Below, one piece after another: positions 38,829-46,678 of a stretch of 64,000 bases of DNA. Both the position numbers and the translations under genes were made by a program. The DNA is from an uncultured Halomonas sp. (lineage in GTDB: Bacteria > Pseudomonadota > Gammaproteobacteria > Pseudomonadales > Halomonadaceae). Each line of letters starts with the position of its first letter. The stretch's first letter is position 1. The stretch spans positions 62,001 through 126,000 of the forward strand of contig NZ_CANMVL010000010.1 of NCBI RefSeq assembly GCF_947501415.1, given 5' to 3'. Under the pieces are notes generated by a model, which saw nothing but the letters and a program-made list of their open reading frames with translations, was not told where the DNA came from and made no database searches.

Positions 38829-40046
38829 CTAGAAGCGCAGGGAGAGCTGGAAGAGCAGCATGTTCCAGCGCCGGGTGGTGGCGGATGGGTCCGGGTTGTC
38901 CTGCACGGGCAGCCACCCTGTGCCATCCACATGGTGGTACTCGGCGGCCAGCATCAGACGATGGCTCGCGTTCCACTGCAGCCCCAGGGTGATGTCATCG
39001 GCAAACTGGCTATGGGCAGGGCCGGCGCCACTCTCTTGGTAGCTTCGGCCGGAGCGATCGTCACGATTGCTGGTCAGGCTGTCATAGCGAACCAGCCACT
39101 GCCAGTCGTCATGGAAACGGCGAACATACTGTACATACCAGCTTTCACCGGTCACATCGAAGTTCAGGAAGGGCCTGGCGAAGCCCTCGAGTGTCGATTG
39201 GCGAATCGCATACTCCCCGGTAAGGCTCCAGTGTTCCGCATTGTATTGCAGCGAGAGGATCCAGGGCTGGAAATGAAAGTCGCCGTTATTCAGCCCGGAG
39301 GTTCGTGGCTCGAACCTGGCCTTGGCGCTTGCCGCACTGAGTGCGGCGATGACCCTGCCACCATCATGTTCGTACTTGATCTGGGCGATGGTGGAATTGC
39401 GCGGCTCAAGGTCGCCTGGCGTGTCCTCCAGTCGCATCGTGCGGCGCAGGTCGTCCTCGGCCTGGGGCTTGCCAACGCCTACCTGTGTACGCAGCGTGCC
39501 GCGGGGAAGGCTCTCTTCGTGGTAGAGCGTGATGCCGTCACCGGAGAGGGCCAGCGAGCGCGTCCTGTCGAAGTAGATGGACTGGGGCAGCAGGATGCTC
39601 GGCCGGGTAAAGGCGACATCACGCGTCTGGTTGTAAAAGCCGAATGGGTTCTTGCTGCGTCCCAGCTGAACGCCGAAGGTTCTCTGTTGGTTGGAGACCA
39701 CCTGATAGTCGAGAACCCCGTAGTCCAGCACCGGTCTGGCATCGCTGCCATCGCCTCCGGCCCGCCGGCTGAGCACCTGGGCGGCGAGCAGCAGATCCTG
39801 ATGGGGACGAAGCGAGACATTGGCCCCGATCTCGGTATATTTCAGGCTTCCGCCGTCCTCGCTGCTGGGGCCAAAGACATTGTTGTCATCGGTGATCACC
39901 AATGCCTGGCTGAGGAAGCCATGCATCTGCAGGGTATCCAGCACGCCATCGCTGGCCAGTGCCTGTCCCGAAAGGCTTGTCAGAGCCGTCACCAGCAGAG
40001 GCGCGAGGTGTCTTTCAATCCATTGAAATGACTTGGACACGTTCAT
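38829..40046 (-). CDS. Outer-membrane beta-barrel porin-like protein
   Basis: A 405-aa protein with a signal peptide ending ALA (about residue 31) and then alternating amphipathic strands to a C-terminal aromatic LFQLSLRF, the usual barrel-assembly signal. Segments such as GVLDYQVVSNQQRTFGVQLGR-like and WSLTGEYAIRQSTLEGF fit DcaP- or phosphate-selective-type porins; substrate unknown. Its start lies 32 bp inside the end of the upstream binding-protein gene, showing tight coupling, and the GGDEF-EAL gene follows 32 bp on. Confidence 0.75.
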   Translation of the reverse strand: MNVSKSFQWIERHLAPLLVTALTSLSGQALASDGVLDTLQMHGFLSQALVITDDNNVFGPSSEDGGSLKYTEIGANVSLRPHQDLLLAAQVLSRRAGGDGSDARPVLDYGVLDYQVVSNQQRTFGVQLGRSKNPFGFYNQTRDVAFTRPSILLPQSIYFDRTRSLALSGDGITLYHEESLPRGTLRTQVGVGKPQAEDDLRRTMRLEDTPGDLEPRNSTIAQIKYEHDGGRVIAALSAASAKARFEPRTSGLNNGDFHFQPWILSLQYNAEHWSLTGEYAIRQSTLEGFARPFLNFDVTGESWYVQYVRRFHDDWQWLVRYDSLTSNRDDRSGRSYQESGAGPAHSQFADDITLGLQWNASHRLMLAAEYHHVDGTGWLPVQDNPDPSATTRRWNMLLFQLSLRF

Positions 40047-40446
40047 CCAGGTACTCCCTTTCCAGATAGCCTATTGCGCCGGGGGTGGTAGCGATACGCT
40101 CGAGCATCTCGGCCTGGTGTCTCACGCGGCCCGGCGCCTGGCCGGTGCCGGAGAAGACCATGCGGTCCCATGCCAGCTGCAGTTGATGGGGATAGACGGT
40201 CAGGCGCTCCTTGACGAAGCGCTCATGGACCGGGTGGTTGTTGGGCAGCACGAAGACCCGTACCGCCTGGCCATCCGGCCAGGTGCGCTGGCGCATGGCG
40301 AAGATGCCTCGAGTGGCATCCCGTGTGAGATGCTGGGTGGTGACATCGAGATGGGCGACCAGCAGGACCGTCTGCTCGCTGGCAACGGTTCTTCCTCCCG
40401 CCAGGGCAACCAGACAGAGCAGCAGGACAGTCTTCAGCCACGCCAT
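40015..40446 (-). CDS. Periplasmic PstS-like small binding protein
   Basis: A 143-aa secreted protein with a signal peptide (LKTVLLLCLVALAGGRTVA). The mature part resembles one lobe of phosphate-type solute-binding proteins: TRDATRGIFAMRQRTWPDGQ, VRVFVLPNNHPVHERFVKE, VFSGTGQAP and ATTPGAIGYLERE. It is about half the size of true PstS proteins, so a sensory rather than transport role is likely. It heads the operon with the porin, GGDEF-EAL and acyltransferase genes. Confidence 0.75.
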   Translation of the reverse strand: MAWLKTVLLLCLVALAGGRTVASEQTVLLVAHLDVTTQHLTRDATRGIFAMRQRTWPDGQAVRVFVLPNNHPVHERFVKERLTVYPHQLQLAWDRMVFSGTGQAPGRVRHQAEMLERIATTPGAIGYLEREYLDERVQVISMD

Positions 40447-40528
40447 GTATCGCCCTCGGGGTGAGAGGCATCGCGAAACGGCAGCGAGGCGAGGTGGTTG
40501 AGGAGTGTCATCTGCAAGGAGTCTCTTG

Positions 40529-40606
40529 TCGCGTCATGGGGCGGTTATGGCGCTTGATGCCTTGGTAATCCCGGGCAGGCTGCGACTCATAAGCTACATG
40601 ACGCGA
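40529..40606. repeat. Long-range 10-bp inverted repeat upstream of PstS-like gene
   Basis: TCGCGTCATG (40529-40538) and its exact complement CATGACGCGA (40597-40606) flank 58 bp in the control region of the c-di-GMP operon. It could be a paired operator or a leader stem. On the minus strand the same region holds a possible 25-codon ORF (start about 40512) overlapping the PstS-like start, which is weakly supported. Confidence 0.45.
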
Positions 40607-40635
40607 AGGGGATGTAAAGCAGACGCTTCAACGTG

Positions 40636-40664
40636 GCTGCCCGGCGGCGGAGCCGCCGGGCAGC
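40636..40664 (-). terminator. Hairpin after nhaD
   Basis: A 13-bp GC-rich stem (GCTGCCCGGCGGC and its complement) with a 3-nt loop begins 4 bp after the nhaD stop on the minus strand. No T-run follows. It also separates nhaD from the downstream c-di-GMP operon. Confidence 0.65.
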
Positions 40665-40668
40665 GGGC

Positions 40669-42147
40669 TTAGCCGTAGATCTGGAAGCTTCCGGCATTGA
40701 TCCACAGGTGGACGGCAATGCTGGCGACATAGCCCAGTGCAATCACCGGGGCCCAGCGCAGATGGCCCATGAAGGTGTAGTTGCCACGGGCCTGACCCAT
40801 CAGCGCCACGCCGGCCGCCGATCCGATGGAGAGCAGGCTGCCGCCGACACCGGCGGTGAGAGTGATCAGCAGCCAGTGGCCGTGGGACATCTCCGGCTCC
40901 ATGGTCAGCACCGCGAACATCACCGGGATGTTGTCGACCACCGCCGAGATCACGCCCAGGGCGATGTTGGCCCAGGTGGCATCCCAGCCGGTGTAGAGCG
41001 CCTCGGAGAGCATGCTCAGATAACCCATGTAGCCAAGGCCGCCCACACACATCACCACGCCGTAGAAGAACAGCAGGGTGTCCCACTCGGCACGGGCGAC
41101 GCGGTTGAAGACATCGAAGGGCACCACGCTACCCAGCTGGGCGAGCTTCTTGTCGTCGCCGCGGCGGGCGTAGCGGGTGCGCTTCTTCTCCAGCGAGCGG
41201 GGCAGGGTGCGACGCAGGAAGTAACCGAAGAACTGCAGGTAGCCAAGCCCCGTCATCATGCCCAGGACCGGCGGCAGATGCAGGAAGGTGTGACAGGCCA
41301 CCGCGGTGGCCACAGTGAACAGGAACAGCAGCACGATGCGGCGTGCACCACGCTTGAGCCAGACCTCCTCCTCGAGGCTGTCCGGCTTGCGATTCTTGAT
41401 GAACAGGGTCATCACCACCGCCGGGATCAGGAAGTTGACCAGCGAGGGGGCCAGCAGGACGAAGAACTCCTGGAACTGGATCATGCCGGCCTGCCATACC
41501 ATCAGGGTAGTGATATCGCCGAAGGGGCTGAAGGCTCCGCCGGCGTTGGCCGCCACCACGATGTTGACGCAGGCCAGGTTGATAAAGCGCTTGTCACCCT
41601 CGGCGACCTTGGTTACCACGGCACACATCAGCAGCGCGGTGGTCAGGTTGTCGGCGATGGGCGAGATCACGAAGGCCAGGCCGCCGGTGATCCAGAACAG
41701 CTGACGGTAGGTGAAGCCCTTGCGTACCATCCAGCTGCGTAGCACGTCGAAGGCGCGGCGCTCATCCAGGGCGTTGATATAGGTCATCGCCACCAGCAGG
41801 AAGAGCATCAGCTCGGTGAACTCGAGCAGGGTCTCGCGGAAGGCGTGCTCGGCCTCTGTGGGCATGCCGGCCTGCACATAGACCCAGCCGATCAGCGCCC
41901 AGATGATACCGGCGGCGACCAGTACCGGCTTGGACTTGCGCATGTGCAGCTTCTCCTCGCCCATGACGAGCGCATAGGCGAGGACGAAGATGCTCACGGC
42001 GACAATGCCGACCACGGAGCTGGTGAGATCCAGCTCGCCGGTCACCGCGAAGGCGGCGGGGCTGAACAGTAGACAGACAAGCACGAGACAACCCGACCAC
42101 CAGGCGGTTTGCCGGGGCCGTAGGGTGGGGTATCCGTAGGATGACAT
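40669..42147 (-). CDS. nhaD: Na+/H+ antiporter NhaD
   Basis: A 492-aa inner-membrane antiporter of the NhaD type, which exchanges Na+ or Li+ for H+ and is typical of marine and halophilic gammaproteobacteria. It has a cleavable-looking N-terminus (LVCLLFSPAAFA) and 12 or more helices with family segments LLEFTELMLFLLVAMTYINAL, ISPIADNLTTALLM, NAGGAFSPFGDITTLMVW, GVISAVVDNIPVMFAVL and SIGSAAGVALMGQARGNY. It stands alone with a hairpin after it; TAGAAT on the minus strand (42199-42204) is a candidate -10. It fits a salt-adapted host. Confidence 0.95.
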   Translation of the reverse strand: MSSYGYPTLRPRQTAWWSGCLVLVCLLFSPAAFAVTGELDLTSSVVGIVAVSIFVLAYALVMGEEKLHMRKSKPVLVAAGIIWALIGWVYVQAGMPTEAEHAFRETLLEFTELMLFLLVAMTYINALDERRAFDVLRSWMVRKGFTYRQLFWITGGLAFVISPIADNLTTALLMCAVVTKVAEGDKRFINLACVNIVVAANAGGAFSPFGDITTLMVWQAGMIQFQEFFVLLAPSLVNFLIPAVVMTLFIKNRKPDSLEEEVWLKRGARRIVLLFLFTVATAVACHTFLHLPPVLGMMTGLGYLQFFGYFLRRTLPRSLEKKRTRYARRGDDKKLAQLGSVVPFDVFNRVARAEWDTLLFFYGVVMCVGGLGYMGYLSMLSEALYTGWDATWANIALGVISAVVDNIPVMFAVLTMEPEMSHGHWLLITLTAGVGGSLLSIGSAAGVALMGQARGNYTFMGHLRWAPVIALGYVASIAVHLWINAGSFQIYG

Positions 42148-42367
42148 GGCGTTGGGTTCCGAAAACGAGGTTCGTGGGAAGGGTGAGAAAGCGCGCCCAT
42201 TCTAACACCTGTAGTGCAGCGCAATATAGGCGCAAAGCCTTACCACCAAAGGAGTAGCGGTGCGGTCAGATGACCTCGGTCTCCCCCCGAGGCCGTTTTA
42301 TGGCATCATCTGCCCTCCGGCAGCCGCCGGCCGCTTTCGGATCGCCAACGACGCAGGCAAGTCACGC

Positions 42368-43075
42368 ATGTTTCTCGATGAATTTCATACGCTGGCAGGG
42401 GACCGCATCACCATCTCGGCGGAGCAGGCCAGCCGATTCGCCAAGGGAGTCGCCGGCGACTACAACCCCATTCATAACCCCGAGGCACGCCGCTTCTGCG
42501 TCCCCGGAGACCTGCTGTTCGCGCTGGTACTTGCGCGCTTCGGCCTCTCCCAGCGCATGGAGTTTCGTTTCCTCAATATGGTCGGCGATGGCACACCGCT
42601 CGGCTTCCAGGAGGGGGAGGATGGGCTGATTCGTGTCTGCGATGACGCCGGCAAGTGTTATCTGGAGGTCTCGCGCGGCGGGGCGACTACCCACGATGAG
42701 GCGGTAGTGGAGGCCTTCACCCGTTGCTATGTGTCGTTCTCGGGCAAGAACTTCCCTCACTACCTCAAGCCACTGATGGAAGCAAAAGGCGTGATGTTCA
42801 ATCCGCGCCGGCCGCTGGTGATCTACGACAGCATGGGCTTCTGCCTGGAGCGCCTCGAGGGCATGGCACCATCACTCGAGCTGCTCGACTCCTCGCTGGA
42901 GGTCAATGGCAAGCGTGGCGACACCCTGCTCGAATTCAGCATCCAGTCGGGAGACGAGCAGGTGGGCACGGGTTCCAAGAAGCTGGTGGTCAGTGGCCTG
43001 TGTGACTACGACGCCGAGGCCATGGACGAGATCGTCGCCGAATTCTATCGTCTCAAGGCCGCCTACGAAGCCTGA
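42368..43075 (+). CDS. DUF3581 family protein
   Basis: A 235-aa soluble protein. FAKGVAGDYNPIHNPEARRFCVPGDLLFALVLARFG resembles the hot-dog-fold region of MaoC-like proteins and is the mark of DUF3581, whose function is unknown. ATG 42368 gives the family N-terminus but has a weak ribosome site. A GTG at 42260 in the same frame has AAAGGAG 6 bp upstream and would give 271 aa, so the start is uncertain. A small hairpin (CCTCGG/CCGAGG) at 42279-42297, followed by CCGTTTTA, lies between the two. Confidence 0.78.
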   Translation: MFLDEFHTLAGDRITISAEQASRFAKGVAGDYNPIHNPEARRFCVPGDLLFALVLARFGLSQRMEFRFLNMVGDGTPLGFQEGEDGLIRVCDDAGKCYLEVSRGGATTHDEAVVEAFTRCYVSFSGKNFPHYLKPLMEAKGVMFNPRRPLVIYDSMGFCLERLEGMAPSLELLDSSLEVNGKRGDTLLEFSIQSGDEQVGTGSKKLVVSGLCDYDAEAMDEIVAEFYRLKAAYEA

Positions 43076-43088
43076 GCGGGCGGTAACA

Positions 43089-43502
43089 TCACACCTTCAC
43101 CTTGCCCCGCAGGGCCTTGGTCTTGCCCTTGCGGGTCTTGCTGTCCACCCGGCGACGCTGTGAACCGCGGGTCGGGCGGGTGGGCTTGCGCACCTTGTGC
43201 TGCTTCACCGCCTCACGGATCAGTTCGCGCAGCCGAGCCAGGGCATCCTCGCGGTTCTGCTCCTGAGTGCGAAAGCGCTGGGCCTTGATGACCACCACAC
43301 CCTCCTGGCTGATGCGCTGGTCGCCGAGCGCCAGCAGCCGCTTCTTGTAGAAGGCAGGCAGGCTGGAGCGCTGGATATCGAAGCGTAGGTGGATCGCCGT
43401 GGCCACCTTGTTGACATTCTGACCGCCGGCGCCCTGGGAGCGAATCGCATTCAGCTCGACTTCCCAGTCGCCAAGCTCCACGCTGTTGGAAATTTTAAGC
43501 AT
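43089..43502 (-). CDS. arfB: Alternative ribosome-rescue factor ArfB
   Basis: A 137-aa peptidyl-tRNA hydrolase that frees ribosomes stalled without a stop codon. The catalytic GGQ is in RSQGAGGQNVNKVATAIHLR, and the C-terminal tail is strongly basic (TRGSQRRRVDSKTRKGKTK), as needed to enter the empty mRNA channel. Length matches E. coli YaeJ (140). It is 16 bp from the DUF3820 gene on the same strand. Confidence 0.95.
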   Translation of the reverse strand: MLKISNSVELGDWEVELNAIRSQGAGGQNVNKVATAIHLRFDIQRSSLPAFYKKRLLALGDQRISQEGVVVIKAQRFRTQEQNREDALARLRELIREAVKQHKVRKPTRPTRGSQRRRVDSKTRKGKTKALRGKVKV

Positions 43503-43518
43503 CAGGAGCCTCTACTGG

Positions 43519-43731
43519 TCAGGTGCCGCGCAGCGGCTCGAGCAAGCCGCCCAGGCCGTTGTGATCGATCTCGTGCATCAGCGCAAGCAGGCGCCCAAGC
43601 TCGCTGTCCGGGAAGCCCTCTCGGGCAAACCATGCCAGGTAGGGCCCCGGCAGGTCGGCGAGCAGCCAGCCCTGGTACTTGCCGAAGGGCATGCGCAGCC
43701 TGACCAGGGTCAGCAGGTCCTCGGGGTTCAC
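43519..43731 (-). CDS. DUF3820 small protein
   Basis: A 70-aa protein with the family signature MPFGKYQGWLLADLPGPYLAWFAREGFPDSELG-type core (key residues PFGKY, LP, YL, WF, G). Related Pseudomonas proteins are annotated as quorum-sensing-regulated; biochemical function is unknown. It lies between cbiX and arfB on the same strand, with small gaps (36 and 16 bp). Confidence 0.85.
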   Translation of the reverse strand: MNPEDLLTLVRLRMPFGKYQGWLLADLPGPYLAWFAREGFPDSELGRLLALMHEIDHNGLGGLLEPLRGT

Positions 43732-43767
43732 GTTGTCTCCTCGTCGATGGTGGGGTTGGCGGCCATG

Positions 43768-44655
43768 CTACCGGGGTCGGGTCGCCTTGCCCATGGCCGG
43801 CAGCTCTACCAGCAGCCCATCTCCCAAGAGCCCCTGGGCCACGCGGCTGGCGAGGATCTCGAGGATGCCAGCATGCTCACCCACCAGGCGTGTGGTGGCC
43901 ACGTGCAGACCGGGAGAGGTGGCCATGGCCTGGTCGCAGATCTCGGCGATATCGCCCCCCTCGCCGGCATGGCGCCCCGGGGAGAGAAACAGCATGGCCA
44001 GAATCACCTCATGCCCGGCGAGCGCCTTCGAGGCCAGCAGGTCGGCCAGCAGCGGCTCATTGAAGCGATACTCATCGCCATCCCGGCGCTCCATGGAGGC
44101 GTAGGTCACGCAGCCGACCTCGTCGGCCAGCACCACGCCGAGCTGCCCGGCCACATAGTTGCGTACCGCGGCGACCTCGGGAACCGGGCTGCCGTGGTCG
44201 ACCAGTACCACCTTCGGTGGCTGCCTTTCGCTCATCTTACGGGGCGCCATGACCTCACGCACATTATCGGCCAGCAGCCGGGCCAGGCGCAGATCGAGTC
44301 CCGAGAGGGTGTCCACCAGCGGCGCCGTTACCTTGATGCCGAGGTTCGGGTACCTTTCCTGTACTTGTGCCAGGCGCTCCGGCAGATAGCGGGTCAGTGC
44401 CTGGCTGGGGCCGAAGAAGAAGGGCACGATCACCAGTTCGGTTACCCCCTCCGCCGCCAGGCGCTCGGCCAGCGGCCCCAGCGTCACCGCCGGCTCCCCC
44501 TCCAGCTGCTCGGCCGGGACCTTGTGGGAGTGCAGCAGCGAGGCGGCTTCCACCGACTCCCCGGTTGCCCTGGCCAGGGCGCTGGCCAGGCGGCGCAGAT
44601 TGAGTGTGGCCTGGGGGCGCAGTGAGCCGTTGTCGACGAGCAGGATGCGTGGCAT
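43768..44655 (-). CDS. CbiX/SirB-family chelatase-like protein
   Basis: A 295-aa protein with two CbiX-type halves: ILLVDNGSLRPQATLNLRRL to VIVPFFFGPSQALTRYLPE (about 4-95), and VVLVDHGSPVPEVAAVRNYV to VILAMLFLSPGRHAGEGGDI (about 148-250). CbiX/SirB enzymes insert Co or Fe into sirohydrochlorin. In the first half the usual metal-binding His of the DHGS motif is Asn (DNGS), while the second half keeps DHGS and SPGRHAGEGGD, so only the second may be active. No other cobalamin or siroheme gene is nearby. Confidence 0.82.
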   Translation of the reverse strand: MPRILLVDNGSLRPQATLNLRRLASALARATGESVEAASLLHSHKVPAEQLEGEPAVTLGPLAERLAAEGVTELVIVPFFFGPSQALTRYLPERLAQVQERYPNLGIKVTAPLVDTLSGLDLRLARLLADNVREVMAPRKMSERQPPKVVLVDHGSPVPEVAAVRNYVAGQLGVVLADEVGCVTYASMERRDGDEYRFNEPLLADLLASKALAGHEVILAMLFLSPGRHAGEGGDIAEICDQAMATSPGLHVATTRLVGEHAGILEILASRVAQGLLGDGLLVELPAMGKATRPR

Positions 44656-44846
44656 GGGAAGCCTCGGTGTGATGGCGCAAGAGGCTTCACCCTAGCCGTT
44701 GCCGATGGTGCTGGAAAGCATGCTGGAGCGAGACGGTACAAGAGGAGACTGCATCATGGAACAATGAGTCCGTTCAGCAGCACCACGCGATGGCACATCA
44801 AGAGAGTGAGTACATCAACAGAAAGGCACATCAACCCAGAGGTCCC

Positions 44847-45578
44847 ATGAATCCTACTATCGAGTTGCTCAAGTCCCACCGCTCCATCCGCAAGTTCACC
44901 GACCAGCCGGTCTCCCGGGAGCTGCTGGAGGAGCTGGTGAGTGCCGGCCAGGCCGCGGCCACCTCCAGTCATGTGCAGGCCTATAGCATCATTCATGTGA
45001 AGAAGCCCGAGAATCGCGAGGCGATCGCCGAACTGGCCGGTGGTCAGCGCTATGTGGCTACCTGCGGGGCCTTCCTGGTGTTCTGTGCCGACATGAAGCG
45101 TCCCACCGAGGCGGCCGAGCGCACCGGGGCGCGGGTGGTGCGCGGCATGACCGAGCAGCTGCTGGTGGCCAGCGTGGACACCGCGCTGATGGCCCAGAAC
45201 ATGGCCGTGGCCGCCGAGTCGGAAGGGCTGGGTATCTGCTATATCGGCGGCATTCGCAACAATCCTCAGCAGATCAGCGACCTATTGGGTCTGCCCGAGC
45301 ATGTCTATCCGGTGTTCGGCATGTGCCTCGGCTACCCGGCCCACGACCCCGACGTGAAGCCGCGCCTGCCGGTGAAGGCAATCCTCAAGGAGGATAGCTA
45401 CCAGGACGACAGCGAGCTGGTAGCGGCCTACGACGATGCCATGCACGCGTATTACCAGTCGCGAAGGGGCGGTCCCAAGGACTCCACCTGGTCACAGAAC
45501 CTCACTCCGCTGTTCGATACCAAGCTGCGTCCCCATATGCGTGACTTCCTGGTCAAGCGCGGCTTCGAGATGAGGTGA
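44847..45578 (+). CDS. nfsA: Oxygen-insensitive NADPH nitroreductase
   Basis: A 243-aa FMN enzyme of the NfsA/Frp group, reducing quinones and nitro compounds in two-electron steps. PTIELLKSHRSIRKFTDQPV (FMN-binding SHRSIRK), AATSSHVQAYSIIHV, DTALMAQNMAVAAESEGLG and YIGGIRNNPQQISDLL are typical, and the length equals E. coli NfsA. ATG 44847 follows AGAGG. The next gene begins 5 bp after its stop. Confidence 0.93.
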   Translation: MNPTIELLKSHRSIRKFTDQPVSRELLEELVSAGQAAATSSHVQAYSIIHVKKPENREAIAELAGGQRYVATCGAFLVFCADMKRPTEAAERTGARVVRGMTEQLLVASVDTALMAQNMAVAAESEGLGICYIGGIRNNPQQISDLLGLPEHVYPVFGMCLGYPAHDPDVKPRLPVKAILKEDSYQDDSELVAAYDDAMHAYYQSRRGGPKDSTWSQNLTPLFDTKLRPHMRDFLVKRGFEMR

Positions 45579-45583
45579 CCACC

Positions 45584-46156
45584 ATGCAAACGCTGCTTGA
45601 TACCCGCACGGAAGTGACCCAGGCGGCGCTGGCCGCCATCGCCCATATGCCCACCGCCAGCCTGCCGGCGCTGATGGATGAGGATTTCGCCCGCCGCCTC
45701 ACCGATGCCGACTTCATGCGTATTGCCGTGCTGCTGGCGCAGAAGAGCTTCGATGAGGGGGGCTGCCCCATCGGGGCGCTGATCATCGACAACGCCACCC
45801 GGCGCATCGTCGGCAAGGGTCACAATACCCTGGTGCAGGAGAATCACCCCTACCACCATGGCGAGACCTCCGCCATCCGCGATGCCGGGCGGATCGATTT
45901 CAGCCAAACCACGCTCTTCACCTCGCTGAGCCCTTGCGAGATCTGTGCCACGCTGGTCAGCATGCGCGGCTTCAGCCGGGTCGTGGTGGGTGATGTCACC
46001 AACGCCTCGGGCACCGAGCCGCTGCTCCAGAGCCGGGGTGTGCGGGTCGATATCCTCGAGGATTCACAAGGCATCGAGCTCTACGCGCGCTTCCGCGCCG
46101 AACGCCCCGAGCTCGATATCGAGGACTGGAAGGGGGTTGGTGCAGTCCGCTGCTGA
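45584..46156 (+). CDS. Fcy1-like nucleobase deaminase
   Basis: A 190-aa zinc deaminase. HGETSAIRDAGRI supplies the Zn ligand His and the proton-shuttling Glu, and SLSPCEICATLVSMRGFSRV supplies two Cys ligands. GGCPIGALIID, LFTSLSPCEIC and the C-terminal ELYARFRAERPELDIEDW are closer to yeast cytosine deaminase Fcy1 than to bacterial CodA or TadA, so cytosine or a related pyrimidine is the likely substrate. An N-terminal extension of about 45 residues precedes the core. It follows nfsA by 5 bp, with GAGGTGA as ribosome site. Confidence 0.8.
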   Translation: MQTLLDTRTEVTQAALAAIAHMPTASLPALMDEDFARRLTDADFMRIAVLLAQKSFDEGGCPIGALIIDNATRRIVGKGHNTLVQENHPYHHGETSAIRDAGRIDFSQTTLFTSLSPCEICATLVSMRGFSRVVVGDVTNASGTEPLLQSRGVRVDILEDSQGIELYARFRAERPELDIEDWKGVGAVRC

Positions 46157-46257
46157 AAACGACGATGGCCATGAGGAAACAGGCCGTGCCTGAGGTCTGG
46201 TACGGCTCATCCTGGGCCACATTTCCAGCTATCCGTTCACTCGAGGAGGACCAAGGT

Positions 46258-46605
46258 ATGGAGATACGGGACGCTACCGATCTCGCTCCACGTCTGAGGG
46301 CGTTGCTCGAGCGCCTGCCCGCCGAGCAGCTGCCGATTACCTACCAGCAGGCCGCCGAAGCGCTGGGTCTTTCACCGCCGCGCACCATCCAGCGCGTCGC
46401 CCTGGCCCTGGAGGCACTGATGCGCGAAGACGTGGCCGCGGGCCGCCCGCTGATCGCCGTCCTGGTGGTCAGCCGCCGCGGTGACCTGCCCCGGCAGGGA
46501 TTCTTCGAGCAGGCCGTCGAGCTCGGCCGTTTTCCGACGGGCTCGGCCGAGCACGTCGAGGCCTATCGCCGGGAGCGGGAGAAGGCACTGAAGGGCAGGG
46601 GATGA
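46258..46605 (+). CDS. Unknown small protein with HTH-like N-terminus
   Basis: A 115-aa soluble protein of no recognised family. Residues 26-46 (ITYQQAAEALGLSPPRTIQR) look like a helix-turn-helix. AGRPLIAVLVVSRRGDLPRQGFFEQAVELGRFP forms a second conserved-looking block, and the tail AEHVEAYRREREKAL is helical and charged. It begins about 100 bp after the deaminase. A 46-bp piece of its 3' end is duplicated at 49916-49961. Confidence 0.6.
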   Translation: MEIRDATDLAPRLRALLERLPAEQLPITYQQAAEALGLSPPRTIQRVALALEALMREDVAAGRPLIAVLVVSRRGDLPRQGFFEQAVELGRFPTGSAEHVEAYRREREKALKGRG

Positions 46606-46678
46606 GGGCGCCGCATATCGGCGCCAGGAGGAAGGCAGCGGCTACTTGAAGCGCGAGCGCGCGTCGAAGGGGGCGCCA

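Noticed and set aside
42260..42367. Separate leader peptide gene before DUF3581
   Set aside because: The GTG frame is continuous with DUF3581 and has no stop, so it can only be an N-terminal extension or non-coding leader.
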